Below are positions 45,050 to 56,440 of a stretch of 64,000 bases of DNA, in pieces. The stretch's first letter is position 1; every line of letters begins with the position of its first letter. Location of the stretch: the NCBI GenBank assembly GCA_011109175.1, contig RDEW01000019.1:714145-778144 (forward strand), written 5' to 3'. The notes under the pieces were generated by a model. It did not search any database. It was not told the origin of the DNA and saw only the letters and a list, made by a program, of their open reading frames with translations. The stretch comes from Dicyema japonicum. Its lineage: Eukaryota > Dicyemida > Rhombozoa > Dicyemidae. A program made the position numbers and the translations under genes.

Positions 45050-46585
45050 GATCTTTATTATTAATACAAAATAAAATAAATAGTCGATAAATTGGCCCTG
45101 ACTGACCTTATTTACCACTGTACCCGTTATGCCATGCGCAAACGTAATAGCATGCGACATTTAATTTATTGTAAGAGAAACACACAGCACTTTTCCCGGG
45201 GGCCATGCGTATAGCTTTATAGAGGCAAAAAACACTTTATCAGAGTAAAAAATGGTTATAATAACTGATCGTAGAAAGGGAGCCAACGATTGTTCTAGTA
45301 GTTTTAACTAGTCCTTTGGGAGGACAGAAGTTATCGCTTTGTGAATCTGGTGAGTCAAAGTATTCTAGCATATATCGGAATACGAATTAGGAATCTGAAG
45401 GATAGTGTGATATCAAATTAAAATTCGATATACGAAACCAGAAAGTCGAGATGTGAGGAGTACCTCCTCGATGCTGTTTATGTTAAAGGTTCATTTCTTT
45501 TCTTATTTTTCACTTAAAGTTCTGTGGCGGGTTAAGCAGTAAAAGGATTTCAACCAATCATAGGACAGCATCTACATGAGAACAACCAGAGAGCAGTAAG
45601 CAATCGATAATACATAGTTTGATTCATTGCGACATCGACACTGATTGAATTTTACAGTGAGATTCATTTTAGATGAATATCTAGACAGCAAGAGTAGAAA
45701 GTAATTGTAGATATATTTTTGATAGAAAAGTAGAAAATGTGCAGATAGAAAAAGTGGTACAAGAAGATAGAGATCCGGTACTATAAATGTCAGGAGATTC
45801 GACTTAGCTCAACTTTATAAGAAAGCGACATATTTAATATACCCATATCCTCATACTAAGACCAAAGTCCGTGGGGCTAACCTGTAAAAGTGTCTGAAAA
45901 GTGGTTCAGAAGATCAATGAACAAATAATCTGGATTGTCAAAATGCAATCGAAACAAGAAAGTGAAGAGAGAACAAAATGAACATGAAGAATTTTTTAAA
46001 AGGTGTCACCAGAAATAAAATAGCTAAAAGACCAGAATAAATAAGTCTTTGGCTGTCGGCACGGACTAGACGGTGTACGCAGCCGAATGAAAAGAAGACA
46101 GCCAAAGTTGGAGTGCAGACCTCAAACGAGTCGGCGAAAGATAAGTAAGAATCTCTTATCCAAATCCTTGATATACTAGAGTTGATTATTAAGACGTTAT
46201 GAAGACGAAAAAGAATGCTAAATTTTTACCCGGATTGACGGGGCTCTTTAAAGAAGTGGTCAGACGCCAAATAACCCAGAAGTAACTATGATTAAACTGG
46301 TAAATCCTCGTTCTTATAGGAATCGGGTCGCAGAGTTGGTAGCTCTTACTAGGGCTGTGCAAAAAAGATTTTTTAATAATTAATGAAAATAAGTCTACAA
46401 AACTTAGAGCTATCATAATTCCTGAATATTACTAAATTGACAATCCCATGGGACAATTGTCACTGTTGGAACATGCACCTGCCTTTATTATAAAAAAATT
46501 TTTTATGTAAAGGCCAATGATTATTGAGGAAAATATTTGAATCAGGACTGAAATTGCCAACAAGAATAAACAAGGAATCACTATA
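45050..46585. other. Intergenic; one strong inverted repeat
   Basis: No gene was recognised. At 46047-46057 / 46097-46107 ctttggctgtc is matched by its exact complement 39 bp away, a possible hairpin with an 11-bp stem. Confidence 0.5.
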
Positions 46586-46589
46586 TAAG

Positions 46590-46965
46590 AGATGTTGTAC
46601 GGGTCCACTGAGTCTCGAAATTGTCGATATGTGTTGTAGTCTATGATATGTGTTGTAGTCTATTTAGATATATCTTACGAATGGACTTTGGTGCTCTAGC
46701 TAACATAGCAATCGAGGATTACTTCATGAAACAGGGACCGTGTTTCCATGGACGTCGTCGTGTTACACTTCCAGAAACACTTGGAGATCTAAAGCTCGTG
46801 AACAAAAGCCTAAAAGTGGTGACGATATAGAAAAGTTGAGGAAACTCTCTTACAATCGAGGAGGTTGGAAGAGGTTGGTTCGAAGGATTGTTTCGAATGC
46901 TGTACGAGTGAAATCATAACTATTATGGTTTTATGTATGTTGACTATAATAATAATCCATAGAGC
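46590..46965 (+). mobile_element. LINE family B, 3' copy
   Basis: The plus strand reads SLFRYILRMDFGALANIAIE, GRRRVTLPETLGDLKLVNKS, then after a frame change DIEKLRKLSYNRGGWKRLV, followed by actataataataatcc as tail. These are the end blocks of the family B protein. Confidence 0.75.
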
Positions 46966-47199
46966 TCAAAACAACAGCTGGATGAAAATTAGTGTAGGAA
47001 TTTACTGGAAAATTATTAGAATTTCATTAAGAATAATATGAATCTAATTCTCGCCGAGATTGTAGCAAAATACATATAAAAAATTGCTGTGTTGAATAAA
47101 ATCAAGATAAAAGCTATTAAATATTCAAGGGTGAAAAATAAGTTTTAAATTTAAAAAACTTAATCACTTTTAGCAAAACAGTGCGATAAACTTTAAGAA

Positions 47200-47390
47200 A
47201 TTTATTACGCATGATTTATTGTAAAGTTGTGATAGGCCCCACTTTGGCCTGCAGGAATTGAGCACGCAATGAGAGTTGTCTCTCATAATCGCGAGCCCAA
47301 TGTTCTGGAAAAGCCATCGCGTTTTTCTAGGTTCACCATTCCGCTTCCAACATGTCGTCAGATTAACGTGATAAACTATAAGTCTCAACA
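47200..47390 (-). mobile_element. REL-type retroelement, terminal fragment
   Basis: The minus strand has FQNIGLAIMRDNSHCVLNSC, the family's terminal motif. Confidence 0.6.
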
Positions 47391-47628
47391 GAAATCAGCT
47401 AGAAAACAAACCTCTAGAAGAATAATCATTACTGTCTAAATTTTCTTAATTTCCGTTAATACAACACTTCCTTTGAATTGCCTGCATGTTACAAAAGGCA
47501 GGACAATTAGTAATAACGCATCAGAACCTTTGAAAGGAAACTGGCAATCAGCTTAAACATTACAGACAAGAGACTACGAAAAATTTAAAAAGAAATCACT
47601 AAAACAACGAAATTGAGTAAATCAAAAA

Positions 47629-48311
47629 TTATCTATTGGCCTTTCCAGCTCGCTCAATCTCATCCCTGCGCTTCACAGCGTAAGAGTTGGTGGTATTCTA
47701 AAATCAATCATCCACAAACCTTAGAAGCATTAATAACCTCATCAGCATAACACTCAGAAATCGTCTTCTGACTTCTAAAGGCAGCCTTTCTCGATCCGAC
47801 AGCCATGTTGTAAATCGCCTGGTTGACTCTCCTTAATGGGGACACATCGACAGACTGTCTCCTTACGCTTCCCTTTCGTCCTATTCTAGTGGAATCCTCA
47901 CGTGGTCCGCAGTTAACGATTGCCTGGACAAGAATTTTGACGGGGTTCTGAAATTATCAAGAAAGGGGTAAAACCTCATTTGTGAGTAGATTTATGATTT
48001 CCATAGCGTGTTCAATTGTTTTGATGGCCTTCAGCTTCTTTCCGTTATTTCTCCCTTTGTGCATGAGCGAACAAACACAGCGCTCAACAATGAAGCATTG
48101 TGCCTTGCGGAACTTCTTTACTTGATATCTCCCAGCGCTGTGGGGGACACAAGTTCCCAAAAGTTTTATATATGGCTAAGATGCTATATATGATTAGTAC
48201 CATGAGGTTGATATCGACCTTAACGTCATCGACGTCCCATTTTCCAAAAAGCAGAACTTTAGGTCCTTGTGGGAGTGTATCCTCCACAACCATTTGGGTC
48301 TCAGTCACCAT
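47629..48311 (-). CDS. RPS5: 40S ribosomal protein S5 (uS7)
   Basis: Minus-strand exons 48311-48201, 48175-47975, 47947-47720 and 47697-47629, joined across introns of 25 (48176-48200), 27 (47948-47974) and 22 nt (47698-47719), give an intact 202-aa protein (human S5 has 204). Landmarks: [12 protein letters not shown] (start region), [38 protein letters not shown], then [33 protein letters not shown] and the ending [19 protein letters not shown]. uS7 binds the 3' major domain of 18S rRNA at the mRNA exit site of the small subunit. It is three residues shorter than the human protein just before PHSAGRY. An acceptor-like taatttttag at 48327-48336 on the minus strand suggests a 5' UTR intron. 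Confidence 0.96.
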
Positions 48312-48479
48312 AGTATCAGTTTCCGCCTAAAAATTAAGTTAATGTCAGCAACACACCATATCACTAAAACACGTTTATTTTTAAAATTTAATTTATTAAT
48401 ATTTAGATATATTTGATATAATTAATTAATTAGTCATTTTAAATAATCAATTTATTTCTTAAACTAAAAAAAAACTTTC

Positions 48480-49010
48480 AGAATAGAGAAAATGCTAAAC
48501 CATTCAAAACGATAGATGGAGCCACACAAGGACATCCCCTATTTTCTATATTTTTTGTTAGATATTTAAAATTTGCACTTAGAAAGCTGTAATCGGTTTG
48601 CAGAGAAAATATTTCATTGTAATTCATGTTGATGATGTGATTTTGTCTCAGATGTGGAATCCCTTCTCAATTATTGAAAATGATACCAGAAAATTATTTG
48701 AATGGTTTTTTTGTTAGTGTAAACAAAACGGAGATAACGGAACTATTACTGGAATCAAAGAATGACGAGTTCTGGTACAATATTAAAATATTAGAACCCT
48801 TTGAGGGGATTACAAAAAATTGCGAGGAGAACGAGATTCGGAAATGTAGCATTGCCATAACATAAATATACTTGACGCAACAGAACTAGGCCTATACAGT
48901 ACGTTGATTAAACTTGTGCCTTTATACAGACTAAGAACGTGGTTCTGTCTATAGACAAAATCATAAAAAAAGAATTTTTTATCACGCAACTGAGACAACG
49001 TTCTCCTGCC
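48480..49010 (+). mobile_element. Reverse-transcriptase fragment of another retroelement
   Basis: The plus strand shows GATQGHPLFSIFFVRYL (the G-QG-PLS box of reverse transcriptase), then, after a frame change, IHVDDVILSQ with DD at the catalytic position (about 48625-48655), then SVNKTEITELLLESKNDEFW (about 48712-48771). It is distinct from families A and B and the R2-like element. Broken in several places. Confidence 0.6.
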
Positions 49011-49456
49011 GAGGGAGGTGTTCTCCTGAATCGCGAAAGCTAAAATATATAAACTGAACCGTCTACGAGAAAATTAAGTGCTCACCAATTTATATTAAAA
49101 TCATTTTTAACACATTAAACATCTACATGGTGGCCTAGTAAACTCTTCCGACACTCACTGATTCTGTGGACAACCAAGGACTACTCTTAGATGGTCTGAA
49201 CGGAGAATTCTAACAGATTGAATAATGTACTCGTCACGGCCAAGAGAAAGTTAAGCTTCTGCAATTTTTTTGCAAAAACATAAGCCATTTTTTAAAAATA
49301 AGAAAGTATCGAAAATCACGTTAAAAATTTTTGGATTTTTGACAACTGAAGGGAATGTTATTAAGGAACTAAAATGGCTTTAGGTTGAAATGTCGTCGCG
49401 AAGAGAGTTAAAGACAATTTAGCTCAATAAAAGTAAATAGTTAGAATTGTATTAAA

Positions 49457-49774
49457 ATGGGATCTCCGGTCCAAGATTTAAACGTAACTCGAAGTTCTGT
49501 TGAACGCTTTGTTGATATCAATCGAGGAAATGAGTGTTCGCTCTCAAGGTTTGTGATTATCATTATTTATTCCCTAAGAATGGATGAGAAAAGAAAAATT
49601 ATAACAAATGAGGCAGACAAGGGGGAAGTCTACTTACACGGGTGGTTTGTAAATGTTAAAACCATCAGCAATAAATTGCGTAAGTTTTTAAAGGCTAGTA
49701 ATAATAAAGTAGGAAAATTAAGACAGACAGAAGTGGGAGAAGGAGCGTCGCAGTTTGGCTTCAAAATAGAGTAG
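49457..49774 (+). CDS. Small unrecognised gene, two exons
   Basis: Start ATG 49457, stop at 49774. A 30-nt intron with good borders (49549-49578, gtttgtgatt ... ccctaag) removes a run coding FVIIIIYSL and leaves a hydrophilic 95-aa protein with DEKRKIITNEADKGEVYLHG and LRQTEVGEGASQFGFKIE. The frame is open with or without splicing. The composition and a clean frame in AT-rich DNA argue for a real gene. No family recognised and no related copy in the window. Confidence 0.4.
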   Translation: MGSPVQDLNVTRSSVERFVDINRGNECSLSRFVIIIIYSLRMDEKRKIITNEADKGEVYLHGWFVNVKTISNKLRKFLKASNNKVGKLRQTEVGEGASQFGFKIE

Positions 49775-49789
49775 ATTGGGTTTTTTCAA

Positions 49790-52700
49790 AGCATTGAGAC
49801 CAATTCGTTGTTAATTAAGTTAAAGCATGAAAGGCAATCAGACAAAATATTTAGTTGGTGTCAGTTTGACTAACTGGTCAGAAAATAAAAATTCTTAAAA
49901 ATATAATTAAAGGACTAATTGTTTGTTTACTTATTATTTAATAATTTTTAATAATTAGATAAAATAAAATTTTTTTTCATGGCGCATCTAAATTTGAATA
50001 AAATAAATTTTCAAATTATTACGCTTGTTGAAAATAGCTATCTCGCAGCAAATTTCGGATATACTTCGTGTTTGAAGATTTTTATTATAAACTATATTTT
50101 TAATGTAATAATCAAAGAATTGTCAAATATATTATTTTCAATTTTATATTTTAAAAGTTTGGACTTCATTTTAAAATATGCTAAATTCAAAAATTGAAAA
50201 TATTTTTTTTGAACATATTCACTACAATTCTGATTTCTCATTATTCACGTATAATGTCATTCAATACGTACATTTGACAATTGATCCCTTGAGTCTTTTT
50301 TTTCAAATTTGAACTGAGTGAGATTCGAATCTGCATTCTACGTACATCCGTCACCATTTTTTAGAATTTCAGTTTTCCGATGTCTCCGAATCAATTTCTT
50401 GTCCATGCTTATAATAATGAATATTCGTTGGTTTTCGTCCACCATAAAGCAAAATAAACAATTACTGTAATCGAGGTTTCCATCGCTTCAACATTCCAGC
50501 TAATTAACTACTCGACTAACTGCTCCCTCTCCACATCTGAGTAACCGACCTTTTCCATTCTAACCTCTGAATAATTAAAACTGTAGAAAATTGAATTTTC
50601 AACAAAAATATCAAATTCGATGAGATTATCTGTAATTTAAGATTATCTTTAACATTTATATCATATTTATTAAACGGTCTTCAATATTTCATGAACATTA
50701 ATATTCAGTTTCCAAAAAAAGTTACTTTCTGATCATGCTTTTTATATATTATTCTTGCTCAGATCTTACACCCAATCGGTCGTATTAAGGATAACTCCCA
50801 CCCAGGAAAAAAATATCTTGTCGCAAAAGTTTAGACGATCCGCTATAGAATTTGTTTTCACATGAAATCTGACACCATGTTGAATGAGAACCAAGAGAGA
50901 CTATTGAGACCAATGAGGGTGACTGTGGATGAAAAAATAGAGGTTTTTTGTGGAAGGCTGTTATCCGTCTTCACATGTCAGAGTTACTGAGAAATTACTT
51001 GTTGATGGAAAATCCTAAATAAAAGTCCAAGCCTTTTTGGACAGGATCCGTGATATTCAAACTGGTCTTTATGTTCAACCTCACTTAATTTTTGTGTTAA
51101 CAAAAAATATTAATATATTGAAAAATACTGGTTATGGTATTTTTTAACTAAACACAAATATGGAATAGAGATGTCTTATAAATAGTTCACTTCAGCTTCC
51201 AACTAACTTGTAGTTTTGAGGAGATCCCATTGGAAAAGCAGAGATAACTGACTCGAATGCGGCAAGAGAAGATATTCATGACTTGGCAGCTAACTCTAAC
51301 AAAAAGACGAAAATTTTCATGATTTGGATAAATAACTCGGATATTTCTTAGATAATTTATTATTTATTTTTAAATTGTTAATAAAATTATCATAATAAAC
51401 TATTTTATAAATTTTGCAGAAATCGCATCAAAATTAATTCTATTTAATTTGATGCGATTGATGCCGCAAATCGGAGACCTTCGCGGACATAGATGGTTTT
51501 CTTAGTCATTGGGTATTAATAACAGGGGTTTCAATAAAAATATCGTCATTCCCCAATATTATTAATGAAATGAATGGAAAATGAAATTATTCTGAAGATC
51601 AAAGGTATAACCAAACTAAGTAATCTCCTGATCCTGACACGTTCTAGTAGACCCTTCATCCAAGAACAGCTATTCAAATAACATTGTCCGTGGAGCTAAA
51701 TTCGAAGTCAGAACTCGTCATCAAAGAGCAAAATAGTCTCCCGATAAGATAAAAAGATAGATCCTTTTAAATGCATTGGGTGTCTCCTGAGTGAAGTTGA
51801 TCTGATGTCGCCACTTGAAGGAGGGAAGATAAATTTCCAATCAAGTAGTAACAAGGTACCACGTGGCGCCATTAGGCCACACAATGAAAAATAATAATAT
51901 GTGAACGATGATGTTGTATTAAATTAGATACAAGTTATTTAATATTCGGTATTTGATTGAAGATATCTGATCCGTCTAGTGACGTAACCGGATCCAGAAA
52001 AAATCCAATTCCTGGCCGGATTTAAAAGGATTCATCTTTTCATTCTACCGGAGACCTCTTTCTACATTTTCCAAACGGTTTTTTCATACATTGAAGATTC
52101 TGTCCTCTCTCAAGCATCTGTCAACCAACTACGATGTGGAAAATGCAATGAAAAATGATTTCTATTTTCTCATAAAATGTGATATTTTCAATAATATCAT
52201 TTTGTAACCAAAAATCTTATACAATTGGCGCTTGCTTTTCCCAAAAGTGAGTTTCATCCCCCTATCATTTTGTAGCATAGTTAGTTCCCCTCGAAAAATG
52301 ATTAGACGTCGTCAATATCATGAAAGGAAAATTTTATAGCCTCTTTGAAAATTAGTGTGAGATATTGGACGTTATGTTGAAGAATTTTTTTCAGAAAAAA
52401 TCTTGGATTTGTAATAGTGTAGGGTGCAAACATGTAATTCTCCGCCTGATTTAATTTAGTTTAAATATAAGGGGACTTCAAAACACTGGTTTGCTATACT
52501 AAAATTATAATTTATTGAACCACGACGCGCGTGAGACCGGTAGCTACTCCAGTTGATCTCTGATGCAATCGTGAGAGGCAACGCAACGTCGATAATGTCG
52601 GCGGGGTTTTCTTTGGATGGATGGCTGTGTTAATTAATTATTTATGCGTTTTAAATATAATAAATTAGCTCATTTATTAATTAATTCTATGTATAATTAT

Positions 52701-53300
52701 TAAATCATTTAAATAAATATCGCCTGAGAACGAATTTTGAAAACACCCACCTGAAATTTCATATTGTCCACAAAGGGACGATATCATCCACTATGGAAAA
52801 CCCTTGTCTATTGCACTGGCCATTGTCTCTTTGCAGCTGGAGTATGATTTGTTAGTAATGTCATTGTTTTTGTTTCGAATAATAATTATATTTCTATTAA
52901 TTATTTGATTAGCTTGACTAAAAATTTAAAGATTTCGATTTTTTGAATTATTACAAAACAAAATTTATCACGCAATACAAAAATATTAAAAAATTTATTG
53001 TTCCCAATTTTATCTTTTTAAAATTTGAAAAGCATATCTTGAATATTACTACAACTTACATAGAATTTATTATCCTATACGTGCATAGTAAGGATACCAT
53101 GATCACTTAATTTAGACTAACTCATCATTTTCTTGTAGTTTGAGTTAATAAATTAAATTATCTTATACATGCATTTTTTGACAATAATCCTCTATGTTTT
53201 TTAATTTTTGAGTAAAACGTGATTCTAACTCAGAACGAGAATCTTTACTTAGAACTTCAGATTTCAGATGTCACCTGAGTTTGTCAAAAGAAATAAAACT
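49790..53300. other. Long AT-rich intergenic stretch
   Basis: Includes a possible family C repeat (51680-51900) and a strong hairpin at 51422-51458 (atcgcatcaaaattaa against ttaatttgatgcgat). A 72-codon frame at 49979-50197 is low-complexity and probably not a gene. Nothing else recognised. Confidence 0.45.
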
Positions 53301-53309
53301 TAAGAATAA

Positions 53310-53605
53310 CGAGAAGAACTGTGTATGAAAGAATGCCTTCAATCTCGATCGAAATCAGAAGTTAGGTGGAGATTCTTTCGATACGTACTGAGAATAGACC
53401 CAAAGGTTACAGCTAAAATCATCGTGACGCTCCTCTATTCCATGGATGACCAAGGACCATACTCCCAATGGTCCTCGACGCTGAACTCCAACACAACGGG
53501 AGAAGCCTCAGAGAAGAAGATCTGGATGGACTACAAAAGCCTGCTTGCAACATAAGCAAGTGGAGGGAGTTAACTTTGTTGTTAGATACCGGATTCCACA
53601 TGATT
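53310..53605 (+). mobile_element. LINE family B, 3' fragment
   Basis: The plus strand reads RWRFFRYVLRIDPKVTAKII and then, in another frame, DAELQHNGRSLREEDLDGLQ and KPACNISKWRELTLLL, the family B terminal blocks. Confidence 0.65.
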
Positions 53606-54074
53606 TGTCAATACAATGGCATGGGCATGGGAGAGCGCTTAATTAATCTACCCTTTGGCTGACTTTGAATGCAGCTAAAGTATTTTTAACAAAAGTCATT
53701 ACTTCATATAATCTAATTAGCTAATCATTTCTTCAAATCGTAACAAGTGTCTTTAGAATTCACCAGTCTCAAAGACGTCAAGTGCCTTCCATAAAAAGAT
53801 TCCTTTTTACCTACTTCACTGAAGGGGTTCCGACAATGACAGATATGGATTGAACGTGCAGCTCAGGAAAAATGCGTCTCACCGACCATAGGAACAGAAT
53901 ATACCTTATTTGGCGTTCATCAATTCTTAACCACTCTTCGGTATATCGAGGTTATTTAACGCAAAATCTGCACAGTGAAAAATAGGATAATATGTCACAT
54001 GGGCGCGCGTAACGCATGGGCAGCCTGTTACATTTTTTCGACCTTGAAAAGGTCTTTTGATTATCCGACATTTA

Positions 54075-54172
54075 TTATTATTACAGGATCACTGGGTCAA
54101 AAGAAAGAAATAAAAGTTCTCATCTAACTAAGTGATCCCAGACCGACAAAGGTGAGGACGAGTCCCTCATTG
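54075..54172 (-). mobile_element. Nested LINE/SINE 3' end with 16-bp target duplication
   Basis: The sequence gattatccgacattta is present on both sides (54059-54074 and 54173-54188). The 98-bp insert begins ttattattacagg, a (TAA)n tail on the minus strand, so it is a severely 5'-truncated minus-oriented retroinsertion inside the Ginger-like element. It lies upstream of the integrase gene. Confidence 0.92.
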
Positions 54173-54315
54173 GATTATCCGACATTTAATTTTATATATC
54201 CGATTTATATCGTGATTTAATCCTGTTAAATTAGTTTTTTATTCATAAATGTTATGATTATAAAGATTTTATTTTTTTATAGCGGTAAACCTAGATTTCT
54301 AGCGTGATTTATAGC

Positions 54316-55482
54316 ATGGAAGATTATTTTGTTGCAATGGCTTCTTACAAGGGTTTTGTGAAAGATTGCGTTGAATATCAAACTTTAAAAGATGCTTTGC
54401 ATGATAAATTTCCCGAAAATCTTCCGAGGCACCGAAAATATAGGCTTGTAAAGAAGATAGAGAATTTTTCTATTATCAATGACAGGTATTGTAAATTTTC
54501 AATAATTTTAGACTGTATCTTAAATCAACTGATCCCAAGTTAGTCATATCCCTGGATAATGAAACCGAAATGGAGCATGTTGCGAAATCGTTGCACGAGT
54601 TTTCACACGGAGGAGTCAATAAAATTGAGTATGAATGTCGACAAAGATACTTCACTGTAAAGAATGAGATTATCAGAAAAGTCATTCGAAATTGTGAAGT
54701 CTGCAAATTTTCGCGTCCTTTAAAAGTTCGTGATTTTTTTAATAGATTGGAGATATAAATCACCATGTGTTTGCTTCTTCTCCAAATGAACGTTTTCAGG
54801 TAGATCTAATAGACCTGAAAAAATTTTCAACATTAAATGAAAATTTCAAATGGATTTTAACGGTCATTGACATATATAGTAGGCTGGTTTTTTTTTAATT
54901 TATAGATTCGCTTTTGTACGACCACTCTATAATAAGTCTGGTAAAGAAGTATGTGAAAACTTAAGATCTTTGTTCCGCCTGAATGGGCCATGTAAATTTC
55001 TTCAGTCGGACAATGGTTCTGAATTTAAAAATCAAGAAATAACAAAATTTTGCGAAGATTTTAACATTAAGCAAATTCACGGAAGGACTAACAATCCACG
55101 AGCACAAGGAATTGTCGAAAGATTTAATCAGACGATCACGAGGAAGTTGTCAAAAATTCTGGATAACAGTGAAAAAAAGTGGTTTGATAAATTAGAAAGT
55201 GCTGTCTACAGTTACAACATATCGGTCCATTCATTTTCTAACGAAAGTCCTTTCGAAAGATATCGAGGAATTAAGGGAATAAATTCAAAAATTAATGGTT
55301 ATACTTATATCACATTATGACTTAGATAATTTAAGTGATGAGTGTGCGATTCCAGAACAAATTAACGATTTGGTTAATTGTTCGACTCCAGAATCTATTG
55401 AAAATTCACGTAGTTTGATTTAAAAAATTTATATCTAGATAATTCCCAGTCAGATAATTTATGTCGAATAGGTTCGGGCTAA
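54316..55482 (+). CDS. Intron-containing integrase (KRBA2/Ginger type), intact
   Basis: Exons 54316-54485, 54512-54725, 54746-54882, 54906-55297, 55326-55412 and 55439-55482. The five introns are 26, 20, 23, 28 and 26 nt. All are GT-AG except the third, which reads best as GC-AG. Together they give an uninterrupted 347-aa protein. An N-terminal helical part ends YRLVKKIENFSIINDR. Next is an H2C2 zinc-binding domain (HEFSHGG ... CEVCKFSRPLK). The catalytic core follows, with FQVDLIDLK (first Asp), LQSDNGSEFKN (second Asp) and AQGIVERFNQT (Glu), the D-D-E triad that cuts and joins DNA ends. It is followed by a short acidic tail. This integrase type moves the surrounding TGT...ACA element. Introns within it argue against a retroelement origin of this copy. 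Confidence 0.88.
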
Positions 55483-55839
55483 AAAGGACTTTGGAACAAA
55501 TCCCTCATTGCGACTGTATAAGTTTGAGTCTCAGTATTATCCAGTTGCAGAATAATTAATATTTTATTAATGAGTAGACTAAAAAAGTTACTTAAATTTA
55601 ATTTTTTGTGTTAATAAATCATTTATAAAATTAATTGAAGTTAATCTTGGTTCAAGGTAATGTAACAGGCTGCCCATAGGTAAACGCTTGGAACCATGTG
55701 ACATAATACAGTAGTCGGTCTATAAAATCAATAGCTCTCAGTAAATGACAAAATTATGTTTGAATTTGACGATCAGATAGTTTTTTCAGTAAATTTTAAT
55801 TTTAGTTCATGTCTAGACTTGCTTATTATTAGATTGTAC

Positions 55840-56070
55840 TTTAAAGCTAATCACCAAAAAATCTTATAGAAAAAATTATAATAATGCAAATTCGAATGAA
55901 AAAGCTACATTCTTCCCGTCGCTTGTGGCATCCATGGATGATCTGATCTGTAAGACTTCTCCACAGTCTTCTCGAGATTGCGATTATTCGAAGGCTGTCT
56001 AGATCATCTGCATCTTCTAATGCCATTTTAACATGATTTAGACCGATGTTCATTATAATGGCAAATTTGT
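55840..56070 (-). mobile_element. LINE family B, 3' fragment
   Basis: The minus strand encodes DDLDSLRIIAISRRLWRSLT, which parallels DDLDMLRNMATDRKRWAMLI at 24330-24400. 5'-truncated. Confidence 0.65.
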
Positions 56071-56440
56071 TTGTGTTTCCATTCTAAAAAGTCTCTGAGC
56101 AGAAGTAGTATAATTCTATAATATTCACTTCTGCAACTTCGTTTTTTGGTGAATCGAGTAAATTAAGTGATAAAGAGAGAAGAAATTTCACCGTGGCATA
56201 GGCATAAGCAAACATAGGAACTAGACTACTGATTGAAAAAAGAGAGCTCGAATTGACTTTGACTTTAGTTAGTTAACTAACTGATGACTGACTTTTAAAG
56301 TCTTGATATATTTTTATTACTTGCTTGAGACAAAAAAAATTTTTTATTAAATAAAAAATATAGTTATTAAGTTAATTATATTTTGGTATACCAAAAATAA
56401 AACTTTTAAATAATTTTTCAAAGGTGTACTCTAGTGTGCC

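Larger units (their letters stand above)
53993..55703 (+). mobile_element. Ginger-like DNA transposon, complete, 1711 bp
   Basis: The element starts tgtcacatgg and ends ccatgtgaca. Inside, cgcatgggcagcctgttaca on the left (54013-54032) is matched in inverted form by tgtaacaggctgcccat on the right (about 55657-55673), so the terminal repeats are about 60 bp with small differences. It is bounded by taata on both sides (53988-53992 and 55704-55708), a 5-bp target duplication. It encodes a gypsy-type integrase with no protease, reverse transcriptase or LTRs. TGT...ACA ends plus such an integrase define Ginger-type cut-and-paste elements; those usually have 4-bp duplications, so the 5-bp one is unusual. 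A 98-bp retroinsertion sits inside at 54075-54172. Confidence 0.88.

Noticed and set aside
49979-50197. 72-codon Ile/Leu-rich frame
   Set aside because: Its composition is what AT-rich DNA gives by chance; no start context, splice borders or homologue seen.
54316-55482. LTR retrotransposon (gypsy) remnant
   Set aside because: No LTRs, protease or reverse transcriptase are present; inverted ends, a target duplication and introns indicate a DNA transposon.
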